Shown in pieces: positions 17,777-26,100 of a DNA stretch of 64,000 bases. The notes under the pieces were generated by a model. That model saw only the letters and a list, made by a program, of their open reading frames with translations. It was not told the origin of the DNA and did no database searches. How positions within the stretch are numbered: the stretch's first letter is position 1; each line of letters opens with the position of its first letter. A program made the translations under genes and the position numbers. Where the stretch lies: NCBI RefSeq assembly GCF_022012335.1, contig NZ_JAKLTO010000002.1:62001-126000 (forward strand). The letters are read 5' to 3'. This DNA is from Flavobacterium sp. SM15 (GTDB lineage: Bacteria > Bacteroidota > Bacteroidia > Flavobacteriales > Flavobacteriaceae).

Positions 17777-18391
17777 TTAGAACTTGTAAGTTAAACCAAA
17801 TTGAGCAGTTGAGAAGAAGTTGTTAAACACATTAACATTACCGTTAAATTCACTTACAGCTTTTCCACCATCCCATTTTTTTGTAGAGTAAGACAATACA
17901 TCAGTTAAACCAAAGTTAATTGCAAAACTTTCAGAAACGAAATAGTTAATACCTAAACCAGCACCAACTCCAACTCCTGAATATTTAGCATCAGCTAAAC
18001 CAGCTTTTCCGTTTTGGAAATTAACTCCAGCTTCAGCGTAAGTTTTGAATCTTTGACCTAAATCTAAGAAATAGTAACGACCGAAAACACCTGCATCAAA
18101 GTTTGAGTTTTTGTCTGTATCAGTTCCTGCAGTTTCTTCTTTATCAGAACCGATTCCTAATTGAATACCTACAGCGAATTTGTCAGTTACGAAATAACCA
18201 GCTTTAGGATTGAATTCGAAAGAGTTAGTTTTAACCTCAGTGTTTTTATCATTTGTTGAACTGAAACCTAAGTTTCCTTCTACCATGATGTTACCTTTAG
18301 AAAAACCAAAACCTTTAGCTTCTGTAGTCTCTTGTGCATTAGCAAATCCGAAAGCGAATACTGCTGCAACAGTTAAAATAATTTTTTTCAT
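17777..18391 (-). CDS. Outer-membrane beta-barrel protein (OmpW/OprF-like fold)
   Basis: 204 residues from the ATG at 18391. A longer frame opens upstream at 18562, but the 57 extra residues are a low-complexity Phe/Lys/Ile-rich read of AT-rich leader DNA. The ATG at 18391 gives a clean signal peptide (MKKIILTVAAVFAFGFANAQ) and follows a good -7 element. The mature protein shows alternating strands (EGNLGFSSTND, FNPKAGYFVTDKFAVGIQLGIG, GRYYFLDLGQRFKTYAEAGVNF) and the final strand QFGLTYKF typical of small barrels. Role unknown; such proteins are often highly expressed in flavobacteria. It is the third small barrel gene within 2 kb. Confidence 0.82.
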   Translation of the reverse strand: MKKIILTVAAVFAFGFANAQETTEAKGFGFSKGNIMVEGNLGFSSTNDKNTEVKTNSFEFNPKAGYFVTDKFAVGIQLGIGSDKEETAGTDTDKNSNFDAGVFGRYYFLDLGQRFKTYAEAGVNFQNGKAGLADAKYSGVGVGAGLGINYFVSESFAINFGLTDVLSYSTKKWDGGKAVSEFNGNVNVFNNFFSTAQFGLTYKF

Positions 18392-18738
18392 GTTTAGTTT
18401 AAATTTTAAAAATTTACTCGACAAATGTATAAAAATAACATTCCAAAAAAATTTGACTAAAAAAAAACAGCCCTTTTTTATAATTTTTTTAACCCATATT
18501 AAATTTAAATTACTGATATTTAACCACTTAATTTTTGTTAAAAAAATGAAAAATAACCTCATTTTTTTATTTTTTTCAAAAAAACAACGATGTATTTTCT
18601 TACATTTTTGTTTATTTTTTTCTTAAATTTGCTTAGAACAGCCAAAATCAGTGCAAAACTTAAAGTACAGACTGCTAAATTTTTCTTTAAGAAGTTACGT
18701 TAAAGACCTATTTTACTACATTTACAAAAACAACTTGT
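18392..18738. other. Intergenic region, AT-rich, divergent promoters
   Basis: 347 bases without a supported gene. It contains long T and A runs and only shadow reading frames. Divergent promoters are expected here for the beta-barrel gene to the left and aroQ to the right. A TAAATTTG at 18624-18631 could be a forward -7 element. No RNA gene or repeat was recognised. Confidence 0.6.
18422..18429 (-). promoter_or_regulatory. -7 element of the beta-barrel gene
   Basis: Reverse-strand TACATTTG fits TAnnTTTG and lies 31 bases before the chosen ATG at 18391, which supports that start over the longer frame. Confidence 0.55.
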
Positions 18739-19152
18739 ATGAAAATTATCATAATAAACGGCCCTAATTTAAACTTGTTGGGAAAACGCGAACCTGAAAT
18801 TTACGGCAACGAAACCTTCGAAGATTACTTTTTCCTCTTAAAAAACAAATACGCTACGGTAGATTTACATTACTTCCAGAGCAATATTGAAGGGGAAATC
18901 ATTTCAAAAATTCAGGAAATCGGTTTTTCGTATGACGGAATCATTCTCAATGCTGCGGCATACACGCATACTTCCATTGGAATTGGCGATGCAGTAAAAG
19001 CCATCAGTACTCCAGTGATTGAAGTACACATATCCAATACCTTTTCCAGAGAAAGTTTTCGTCACCAATCATACATTTCTCCAAATGCGAAAGGAGTAAT
19101 TATCGGATTTGGGCTAACGAGTTACGAATTGGCCATCAAATCTTTTTTATAA
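18739..19152 (+). CDS. aroQ: Type II 3-dehydroquinate dehydratase
   Basis: 137 residues, slightly shorter than the usual 145-150. The start MKIIIINGPNLNLLGKREPEIYG carries the family signature with the catalytic Tyr in the EIYG loop. NAAAYTHTSIGIGDA and the substrate-binding VEVHISNTFSRESFRHQS with the general-acid His follow. It dehydrates 3-dehydroquinate to 3-dehydroshikimate in the shikimate pathway. It appears to be a stand-alone gene; a DUF5686 gene follows 50 bases later on the same strand. Confidence 0.94.
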   Translation: MKIIIINGPNLNLLGKREPEIYGNETFEDYFFLLKNKYATVDLHYFQSNIEGEIISKIQEIGFSYDGIILNAAAYTHTSIGIGDAVKAISTPVIEVHISNTFSRESFRHQSYISPNAKGVIIGFGLTSYELAIKSFL

Positions 19153-19202
19153 CCTATACAACCAATCATCAATTAAAATCGTCTAGCATCATAAACCTTT
19201 AA

Positions 19203-21686
19203 ATGAAAAAACTATTTTTTTTAACTGCCCTTCTTTTTATTTCAAACGTATTTGCACAAATCAAAGGAAAAATCACCGATAAAAACGGAAATCCCATCCC
19301 CTACACCACCGTAATGATCCAGGGAACCTATAACGGAACCTCGGCTAACGACGACGGCCTTTATGAGTTAGTGGTCAAAGAAAAAGGAAATTACACCTTA
19401 CAATTCCAATCTTTAGGCTATAAAACCAAAAAGGTAACGCAAGACATTTCTCAATTTCCATACACTATAAATGTAACGCTTGAAGACGAAAATTACACAT
19501 TGTCTGAAATGGTGATCACCCCAAGTAAAGAAGATCCGGCTTATGCAATCATACGAAGCGCCATTAAAAACCGAAAAAAGAATTCGGATAAAACCGATAA
19601 ATACGAGGCTGATTTTTATTCCAGAGGAATATTCCGAGCAAAAAACGTTCCCAAGAAATTTATGGGCGTGGAAATTGGCGATTTTGACGGTTCATTAGAT
19701 TCTACCGGAACCGGAATTTTATATCTGTCTGAAACCGTATCCAAGATTGCCTATGAAAAACCGGATAAGATTAAAGAAGAAATCATCGCCTCTAAAGTAA
19801 GTGGTGACGACAACGGATTCAGTTTTAATACTGCCCGCGGAACCAATTACGATTTTTATTCCAATTATGTAGAAATGGGCATCAACATGATTTCCCCAAT
19901 TGCAGACAATGCTTTAAGTTATTATAAGTATACCTTAGAAAGCACTTTTGTTGACGACCACAACCAACTCATCAATAAAATCAAAGTAAAACCAAGACGC
20001 GACAAAGAACCCGTTTTTGAAGGCTATCTATATATAGTAGAAGATACTTGGGCCATTTACGCTATTGATTTAGACAGTAAAGGTTACAGAATGCAACAGC
20101 CGATTTTGGAGAACATTAAATTTACGCAAAACTACAACTACAATCCGCAGACTAAAATTTGGGCAAAGAACCAACAAACCATCGATTTCAAAGCAGGCAT
20201 GTTTGGAATGGGCTTTACCGGAAAGTTCACGCATGTGTTCAGTAATTATGTTTTCAGGGACAAATTCGAGAAAAAAGTGTTTACCAATGAAGTGGCCAAA
20301 ATTGTAAAGGATGCCAATAAAAAAGACGACGGCTTCTGGAATGAAAGCCGACCGGTTCCTTTAACCGATGAAGAAATTGGCGATTATCATAAAAAAGACA
20401 GCATTCAAACGATACGAAAATCGCAGGTCTATCTGGACTCCATCGATGCTAAAGGCAATAAGTTCAAATTACAAAAACTCATTACCGGTTACACTTATCG
20501 TGACACCTACAATAAATGGTCTGCATCATACAAAGGCGTTTTGGACGTTACCTCATTAGGATTCAATACCGTGCAAGGCTGGAATCTAGATTCTGGTTTC
20601 TCGTTCAGTAAACGCGATGAAGAAAAAGGGAAATACACGTTCATCAATTCGGTATTCAATTATGGTTTTGCCGAAGACCGTTTGCGCATCAACGGAAGCA
20701 TTACACATCGTTTCAACAACATCAATTATGCTTTGATTACCTTGTCGGGAGGAAGCAGCATCAATCAATTTAATCCTTCCAATCCGATTAGCAATTTGGT
20801 GAATTCGGTAAGTACTTTATTTTTCAAGGATAATTATGCGAAATACTACAACAAGGAATTTGCAAAAATTGCTTACAGCCAAAACGTTCTGAACGGAATC
20901 GGTTTAACAGGAAGTCTAGAATATTCCGCCAGAAAACCACTATTTAACAATACCGATTATGTTCTTATTAAAAACGATAAGGACTACACTTCCAACAATC
21001 CTTTACTACCTTATAACAACTCGGTTGCGGCATTTGAAAAACACAATTTGATGAAAGCGACCATTGGAACCCGTATCAGTTTTGGCAATAAATACATCAC
21101 GCGTCCCGACGGAAGAATCAACATTGCTAATGATGACTATCCAAAACTTTCTTTTAATTACGAAAAAGGATTTGCCGGAAATAAAGACAGCTACAATTAT
21201 GACTTTGTAAGTGGGCTAATCGATTACGATAAAACTCTTGGAAATAAAGGTGATTTTGCCATACGATTAAAAGGCGGAAAATTTTTCAATGCTGAGAATA
21301 TATCTTTTATCGATTACAAGCATTTTAACGGAAACCAAACGCACATCGGAATGGCGAATAAATACTTGAATGTATTCAACCTGCTTCCCTACTATACCAA
21401 CAGTACTAATGATGCCTATTTTGAAACCCATATGGAACACAACGACAAAGGGTTTATCATGAACAAAATTCCGCTTTTAAACAAATTGCAATGGAATTTG
21501 GTGGTTGGCTTTCATCAGTTAAACGTTCCGAATTACAAACCGTATCAGGAATTCTCGGTTGGTTTTGACAATTTCGGATTGGGTAAATTCCGTTTAATGC
21601 GTATCGATTATGTTCGTTCCTACCAAAGCGGTTTTCAAACGGATGGCATCGTTTTCGGCCTGAAATTTTTGAATATTTTAAACTAA
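19203..21686 (+). CDS. DUF5686 family outer-membrane protein with carboxypeptidase-like regulatory domain
   Basis: 827 residues. The signal peptide ends NVFAQ (about 19). Residues 20-105 form a carboxypeptidase-regulatory-like beta-sandwich (IKGKITDKNGNPIPYTTVMIQGT), the same module that opens TonB receptors here, but no TonB plug follows. The motif AYAIIRSAIKNRKKN near 116-130 and the remaining mostly beta sequence, ending in a probable barrel (FGLKFLNILN), fit the DUF5686 family of Bacteroidota. The function is unknown; it is probably an outer-membrane protein. Confidence 0.82.
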   Translation: MKKLFFLTALLFISNVFAQIKGKITDKNGNPIPYTTVMIQGTYNGTSANDDGLYELVVKEKGNYTLQFQSLGYKTKKVTQDISQFPYTINVTLEDENYTLSEMVITPSKEDPAYAIIRSAIKNRKKNSDKTDKYEADFYSRGIFRAKNVPKKFMGVEIGDFDGSLDSTGTGILYLSETVSKIAYEKPDKIKEEIIASKVSGDDNGFSFNTARGTNYDFYSNYVEMGINMISPIADNALSYYKYTLESTFVDDHNQLINKIKVKPRRDKEPVFEGYLYIVEDTWAIYAIDLDSKGYRMQQPILENIKFTQNYNYNPQTKIWAKNQQTIDFKAGMFGMGFTGKFTHVFSNYVFRDKFEKKVFTNEVAKIVKDANKKDDGFWNESRPVPLTDEEIGDYHKKDSIQTIRKSQVYLDSIDAKGNKFKLQKLITGYTYRDTYNKWSASYKGVLDVTSLGFNTVQGWNLDSGFSFSKRDEEKGKYTFINSVFNYGFAEDRLRINGSITHRFNNINYALITLSGGSSINQFNPSNPISNLVNSVSTLFFKDNYAKYYNKEFAKIAYSQNVLNGIGLTGSLEYSARKPLFNNTDYVLIKNDKDYTSNNPLLPYNNSVAAFEKHNLMKATIGTRISFGNKYITRPDGRINIANDDYPKLSFNYEKGFAGNKDSYNYDFVSGLIDYDKTLGNKGDFAIRLKGGKFFNAENISFIDYKHFNGNQTHIGMANKYLNVFNLLPYYTNSTNDAYFETHMEHNDKGFIMNKIPLLNKLQWNLVVGFHQLNVPNYKPYQEFSVGFDNFGLGKFRLMRIDYVRSYQSGFQTDGIVFGLKFLNILN

Positions 21687-21698
21687 ATATGGCCAATA

Positions 21699-21732
21699 AA
21701 AAAAGCGTTGAATTCTACTCAACGCTTTTTTT
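21699..21732. terminator. Bidirectional terminator
   Basis: Stem AAAAAGCGTTGA/TCAACGCTTTTT with a 7-base loop and T run, between convergent genes. Confidence 0.85.
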
Positions 21733-21739
21733 ATGCAAA

Positions 21740-22183
21740 TCATTTCATTTTTGAATCTGAATCTTTAAAATCAGTTTCATTTATTGGAAGAAACTGAAAA
21801 TCAGAAGTCCTAAATTCGATACTTCCCGGAGTATAATAAGGTATTTTCATGTATTTGTAAACCGCGCCGCTTCCTAATCTTAAAGTATCCCCTCTTTTCA
21901 AAAGCAAAAAAGGCTTTACCTCTTGATTTCCACCATAGGAAATGTATTTAAAACGACCCCGAAGCGTGTCTCCAATAATAACACCACGAACATTGCCGGA
22001 ATCTATAATTCCATCAGCATAGCGCACTTTGTAGCGACCATAGAATTGATCGTTATCAATCTTCAAACTAAGTACTGCTGAATTTTCATTTCTAGTTGCC
22101 TTATAAAACTGTTGTTGTTTATTCTTATCAGAATTGCAACTAATCAGAAAAGAAGCAAGCACCATTAGTATTAAATACTTCAT
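21740..22183 (-). CDS. Small putative lipoprotein
   Basis: 147 residues. The signal peptide has a lipobox LISC (Cys about 16). The mature protein is beta-rich, with YKATRNENSAVLSLKIDNDQFYGRYKVRYADGIIDSGNVRGVIIGDTL in the middle, a pattern seen in small Bacteroidota lipoproteins that report stored-polymer-like strands; no catalytic motif is visible. It is unrecognised at family level. It lies 22 bases downstream of the TauE/SafE gene on the same strand and may share its transcript. Confidence 0.7.
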   Translation of the reverse strand: MKYLILMVLASFLISCNSDKNKQQQFYKATRNENSAVLSLKIDNDQFYGRYKVRYADGIIDSGNVRGVIIGDTLRGRFKYISYGGNQEVKPFLLLKRGDTLRLGSGAVYKYMKIPYYTPGSIEFRTSDFQFLPINETDFKDSDSKMK

Positions 22184-22205
22184 CCGATTTCTTAATTATA
22201 GTTCT

Positions 22206-22973
22206 TTACTTAACGAAAACATCGTATCCAAACCTAATCAGAGTTCCTATCACAACTATTAAAAAGAAACCGCGAATAAACCCATTTCCTTTTTTAATAG
22301 CCAGTTTCGCTCCTAAAAAACCGCCCAAAGCATTACACAAAGCCATAGGAAGCGCCATAGCCCAAATAATTTTCCCTTTCAGCACAAAAAGGCAAATTGA
22401 ACCGAAATTAGTTGCCAAATTAACCATTTTTGCATTTGCCGAAGCATGAAGAAAATCAAAGCCAAGCACAGAAACAAACGCTACAACCAGAAAACTTCCT
22501 GTTCCCGGACCAATAAAACCATCGTAGAACCCAACAGCCATACTAATCACAATTGCATATAAAATTTGGGTTTTAAGGCTTAACTCCTTCTCCTGATGCT
22601 GCCCAAAATTCTTTTTCATGAAGGTGTAAATCGCTAAAAAAGTAAGCACCACTAAAAGAAGCGGTTTCATGAAATCGTTGCTTACCTTTATAAGAACACT
22701 AGAACCGATAAATGAGGAAGCAAAGGCGATTACCGACATAATCCCTAACAATTTCCAGTTCATCTGCACTTTTTTCAAGTATTGAAAAGCGGCAAAACTG
22801 GTTCCGCTAAAGGCAGGGATTTTTAACGACCCAATGATAGAAGCTACCGAATAATTCGGCAATAAAATAAGTGCTACCGGTGTTTGAATCAAACCACCAC
22901 CTCCAACTATGGCATCAACAAATCCGGCAAAAAAAGAAGCAAGGCAAAGAAAAAATAAAATATCAAGTTCCAT
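22206..22973 (-). CDS. TauE/SafE (TSUP) family membrane transporter
   Basis: 255 residues with eight probable membrane helices in two similar halves. Each half begins with a glycine-rich motif: GFVDAIVGGGGLIQTP (about 17-32) and GFYDGFIGPGTGSF (about 148-161). This paired motif defines the TSUP family, which moves sulfite, sulfoacetate or other anions across the inner membrane. The substrate cannot be inferred, and no sulfur-metabolism gene is nearby. A hairpin separates it from murA upstream. Confidence 0.88.
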   Translation of the reverse strand: MELDILFFLCLASFFAGFVDAIVGGGGLIQTPVALILLPNYSVASIIGSLKIPAFSGTSFAAFQYLKKVQMNWKLLGIMSVIAFASSFIGSSVLIKVSNDFMKPLLLVVLTFLAIYTFMKKNFGQHQEKELSLKTQILYAIVISMAVGFYDGFIGPGTGSFLVVAFVSVLGFDFLHASANAKMVNLATNFGSICLFVLKGKIIWAMALPMALCNALGGFLGAKLAIKKGNGFIRGFFLIVVIGTLIRFGYDVFVK

Positions 22974-22980
22974 AATCTGT

Positions 22981-23022
22981 AAAAAGAAAAGAGCCGAATG
23001 TATTACAATTCAGCTCTTTATA
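22981..23022 (-). terminator. Intrinsic terminator after murA
   Basis: Reverse-strand hairpin AAAGAGCTGAAT/ATTCGGCTCTTT (one G-U or mismatch pair) followed by a T-rich tract; placed 20 bases after the murA stop. Confidence 0.65.
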
Positions 23023-23042
23023 ACTATTCATAAAAACATAAA

Positions 23043-24353
23043 TTACGCACGAACAATGTTAGCGCCTAAAGCTCTTAAACGCTCATCGATTTTCTCATAA
23101 CCCCTGTCAATTTGTTCAATATTTTGAATCGTACTGGTTCCTTTAGCCGTTAAAGCGGCAATCAACAAAGAGATTCCGGCTCTGATATCCGGAGAACTCA
23201 TTGTAGTTGCTTTCAATTGCGATTTGAAATCGTGCCCCATAACCACCGCTCTGTGCGGGTCACAAAGCATGATTTTTGCCCCCATATCAATTAATTTATC
23301 TACGAAAAACAAACGGCTTTCAAACATTTTCTGATGAATTAGCACATCACCTTTGGCTTGCGTCGCTACAACCAAAACGATACTCAATAAATCCGGTGTA
23401 AAACCAGGCCAAGGCGCATCGGATATGGTTAAAATAGAACCGTCAATATCGGTTTTTACCTCGTAACCGTTTTGATGGGAAGGTATGTAAATATCGTCTC
23501 CTCTTCGCTCCAAAGTAATACCAAGCTTTCTGAAAACATTCGGAATAACACCCAAATTGTCCCAGCTTACATTCTTAATAGTGATTTCACTCTTAGTCAT
23601 GGCGGCAAGACCAATCCAAGATCCGATTTCAATCATATCCGGTAAAATTCTGTGCTCACAACCTCCAAGGCTTTCCACACCTTCAATAGTTAATAAGTTA
23701 GAACCGATTCCGGTAATTTTTGCTCCCATCGAGTTCAACATCTTACATAACTGTTGTAAGTATGGCTCACAGGCTGCATTGTAAATTGTTGTCGTCCCTT
23801 CTGCTAAAACTGCAGCCATTACGATATTAGCAGTTCCCGTTACCGAGGCTTCGTCTAAAAGCATGTAAGTTCCCTGTAATTTTCCATCAATTTCCACACC
23901 GTAAAAATGATCGGCTCTTTCGTATCTGAATTTTGCTCCTAAGTTGATAAATCCTTCAAAGTGCGTATCCAAACGACGACGTCCGATTTTATCTCCTCCC
24001 GGTTTTGGAATGTATCCTTTCCCGAAACGCGCTAAAAGTGGCCCAACAATCATGATCGAACCTCTTAAAGACCCACCTTCCTTCTTAAAAGCTTCGGTTT
24101 CAAGGTATTTTATATTTACTTCATCGGCCTGAAAGGTATAATCTCCAGCTCCGTTTTTTTGAATTTTAACTCCTAAGTTTCCTAAAAGCGTGATCAGTTT
24201 GTTCACGTCAATAATATCAGGAATATTGGTAATCCTAACTTTTTCGGAAGTTAACAACACCGGACACAAAACCTGCAAGGCCTCATTTTTAGCCCCTTGC
24301 GGAATAACATCTCCTTTTAATCGTATTCCTCCTTCAATTTTAAACGTTCCCAT
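23043..24353 (-). CDS. murA: UDP-N-acetylglucosamine 1-carboxyvinyltransferase
   Basis: 436 residues. It starts GTFKIEGGIRLKGDVIPQGAKNEAL, containing the KNEAL-type UDP-GlcNAc-binding Lys/Asn. The PEP-binding loop near residue 120 should carry the fosfomycin-target residue: LLARFGKGYIPKPGGDKIGRRRLDTH reads KPGGDKIG where many MurA have PGGCAIG, so the Cys is an Asp. An Asp at this site is known to confer natural fosfomycin resistance in some MurA enzymes. The enzyme makes the first committed peptidoglycan precursor in the cytoplasm. It is the third gene of the DUF493-DUF4290-murA unit, with a 9-base gap from DUF4290. Confidence 0.93.
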   Translation of the reverse strand: MGTFKIEGGIRLKGDVIPQGAKNEALQVLCPVLLTSEKVRITNIPDIIDVNKLITLLGNLGVKIQKNGAGDYTFQADEVNIKYLETEAFKKEGGSLRGSIMIVGPLLARFGKGYIPKPGGDKIGRRRLDTHFEGFINLGAKFRYERADHFYGVEIDGKLQGTYMLLDEASVTGTANIVMAAVLAEGTTTIYNAACEPYLQQLCKMLNSMGAKITGIGSNLLTIEGVESLGGCEHRILPDMIEIGSWIGLAAMTKSEITIKNVSWDNLGVIPNVFRKLGITLERRGDDIYIPSHQNGYEVKTDIDGSILTISDAPWPGFTPDLLSIVLVVATQAKGDVLIHQKMFESRLFFVDKLIDMGAKIMLCDPHRAVVMGHDFKSQLKATTMSSPDIRAGISLLIAALTAKGTSTIQNIEQIDRGYEKIDERLRALGANIVRA

Positions 24354-24362
24354 CGGCTTATA

Positions 24363-25085
24363 TTATTTACGGTTGTTAGTATTAGTATTGTTGTTCGGTT
24401 TTTTATTTTTCTGATTCTGGTTTTGATTCTGATTCCCGTGCTTTTTCTGCTTGTTATTGCTGTTGAACTGCATCTTGTTGGACTGCTTTTTGTTCACGCG
24501 CATCAAATCTGTGGTATTGGAAAGTTCCTCATCGGTTTTTAACAGATTGATTTTCCCTCCTGACAACTCGTACAAATGCTCAAAAATCACTTCATCTTTA
24601 ACCGAATCTTTATTCCAGCTCAAATACGATTTTTTCATGTGGTTGGCAATCACCATCACCAGCGCATTTTTAAGTTCTCCTTCTTCCCACCCATTAGCAA
24701 CATCAATCATATATTTGATATTGTTCCCATAAAAACGGTACTTCGGGAAGTTTTGCGGATAATTTAATTTACCCGGCTTTTGATGTAAAATTGCTTTATT
24801 AGGAATCGGATACGGCGAATCGACATCCAGTCTAAAATCGGACATAATAAAAATCTGGTCCCATAATTTATGCTGAAAATCGGGCACATCACGCAAATGC
24901 GGATTCAAACTTCCCATCACCGAAATGATATAGCGTGCCGCTTTGTTGCGCTCATCTCGATCACTGATTTCCGTTGCCTGATCTATCAGTTTTTGTAAAT
25001 GACGACCGTATTCCGGAATAATCAGGTGCGAACGTTCCGCGTTGTATTCCAAATGATTTATTGCTTCTTGTGGTGTAAATTGCAT
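24363..25085 (-). CDS. DUF4290 protein with Asn/Gln/Lys-rich tail
   Basis: 240 residues, no signal. The first 185 residues match DUF4290, a Bacteroidota family of unknown function (EYNAERSHLIIPEYGRHLQKLIDQA near the start; YGNNIKYMIDVANGWEEGELKNALV in the middle). The last 45 residues are low-complexity, built of Asn, Gln and Lys with NQNQNQNQK and NNNTNTNN runs. Such tails are positively charged and probably disordered, and may bind RNA or other acidic partners. It lies immediately upstream of murA and 9 bases after DUF493, which suggests co-expression. Confidence 0.85.
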   Translation of the reverse strand: MQFTPQEAINHLEYNAERSHLIIPEYGRHLQKLIDQATEISDRDERNKAARYIISVMGSLNPHLRDVPDFQHKLWDQIFIMSDFRLDVDSPYPIPNKAILHQKPGKLNYPQNFPKYRFYGNNIKYMIDVANGWEEGELKNALVMVIANHMKKSYLSWNKDSVKDEVIFEHLYELSGGKINLLKTDEELSNTTDLMRVNKKQSNKMQFNSNNKQKKHGNQNQNQNQKNKKPNNNTNTNNRK

Positions 25086-25094
25086 GTTTTGTTT

Positions 25095-25385
25095 TTAAAG
25101 GGAAATTATACCTTCGACCGTAGACAACTCCTGATATTTATCAATAACACTCTGGGCGCTTTTCATAGTTACATTTACAGAAACACTGGTATACTTACCT
25201 GTTTTGGACTGACTGGTTTCGATTACTGCACCCATTCCGTCGAAAGAGGTTTCAATAATCATAATCTTGTCTTTATCTGTCGGAACTATAAATTTAAACA
25301 AATACTCAGAAGGCCAAATGGTTGAATTGACTAATTCTTCTTTAAGGCGCTGATAAAATTCTTCGGTTTTCTTATCCATCTTCAA
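25095..25385 (-). CDS. DUF493 (YbeD-like) family protein
   Basis: 96 residues. An ACT-like alpha/beta fold is suggested by the pattern WPSEYLFKFIVPTDKDK, then SVSVNVTMKSAQSVIDKYQELSTVEGIISL; the C-terminal YQELSTVEGI matches the DUF493/YbeD signature. In E. coli the relative YbeD sits beside lipoyl genes; here the neighbours are DUF4290 and murA, so no lipoate link is inferred. First gene of the reverse-strand unit. Confidence 0.82.
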   Translation of the reverse strand: MKMDKKTEEFYQRLKEELVNSTIWPSEYLFKFIVPTDKDKIMIIETSFDGMGAVIETSQSKTGKYTSVSVNVTMKSAQSVIDKYQELSTVEGIISL

Positions 25386-25502
25386 TCAAAAATAAAAGCA
25401 AATATACATTAGAGTTCGCAATTATGAAGCATGATTTCGGAGATTTTAAAACTTTAAAACACATAAATTTAAAAACTACTTCACCTGTTTCACAAAAAAG
25501 CG

Positions 25503-25510
25503 TAAATTTG
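25503..25510 (+). promoter_or_regulatory. -7 element with very short leader
   Basis: TAAATTTG fits the -7 consensus and lies only 17 bases before the GTG start at 25528, so the mRNA leader would be about 10 bases long. Confidence 0.5.
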
Positions 25511-25527
25511 CGCCTTATTTCAAAAAA

Positions 25528-26067
25528 GTGGCTAAAGAAATTGTCTTAATCATCGGCGGACCAGGCTCCGGAAAAACCACCATTATCGACGGTTTGACCG
25601 AAAAAGGATACGTGTGTTATCCCGAAGTTTCGCGCGAGGTAATTCACGAGGCCCAAAAGCAGGGAATTGAGCAATTGTTTTTAGAAAAACCACTTTTATT
25701 CAGTGAATTATTACTGGAAGGAAGAAAAAAACAGTTCAAAAGTGCTGCTCAAGAAGTCGATGAAGTTGTTTTTATCGACCGTGGCATTCCCGACGTTTTA
25801 GCCTATATGCACTATATTGGCGATGCTTATCCTTCTTTTTTTGACGAGGCATGTAAAGAGCATGTTTATTCCAGAATTTTCATCCTTCCGCCATGGGAAG
25901 AAATTTACACCAGTGACGAAGCCCGTTACGAAACCTATGAGCAGGCGGTTTTAATTCATAAACACCTTATTGAAACTTACGAAAAGTACGGTTATTCACT
26001 TACCGAAGTTCCAAAAGATTCTTTAGAGAACCGTATCGATTTTATCCTTCAAAACTTAACAAAATAA
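25528..26067 (+). CDS. P-loop nucleotide-binding protein (AAA/NadR-Ttd14-like)
   Basis: 179 residues from a GTG start; no upstream in-frame ATG exists close to the promoter. Walker A GGPGSGKTT lies at 9-17, directly after a beta strand IVLIIG. FIDRGIPDVLAYM near 83-95 carries the Asp-Arg typical of Ttd14/NadR-like kinases and ATPases. The fold matches single-domain kinase-like NTPases. The substrate is unknown. The recQ gene starts 33 bases downstream on the same strand, so the two may be co-transcribed. Confidence 0.8.
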   Translation: MAKEIVLIIGGPGSGKTTIIDGLTEKGYVCYPEVSREVIHEAQKQGIEQLFLEKPLLFSELLLEGRKKQFKSAAQEVDEVVFIDRGIPDVLAYMHYIGDAYPSFFDEACKEHVYSRIFILPPWEEIYTSDEARYETYEQAVLIHKHLIETYEKYGYSLTEVPKDSLENRIDFILQNLTK

Positions 26068-26100
26068 GCTATCTTCGTAACCAATATATGGGTTTACACT

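Noticed and set aside
17777..18562. Longer version of the third beta-barrel gene starting at 18562
   Set aside because: The extra 57 residues lie before the signal peptide and before the -7 element at 18422.
18210..18626. A forward reading frame of 138 codons across the beta-barrel gene start and its AT-rich upstream region
   Set aside because: It lies antisense to a real gene and then in AT-rich leader DNA; its composition (Phe, Lys, Leu runs) is what T- and A-rich DNA gives in any frame.
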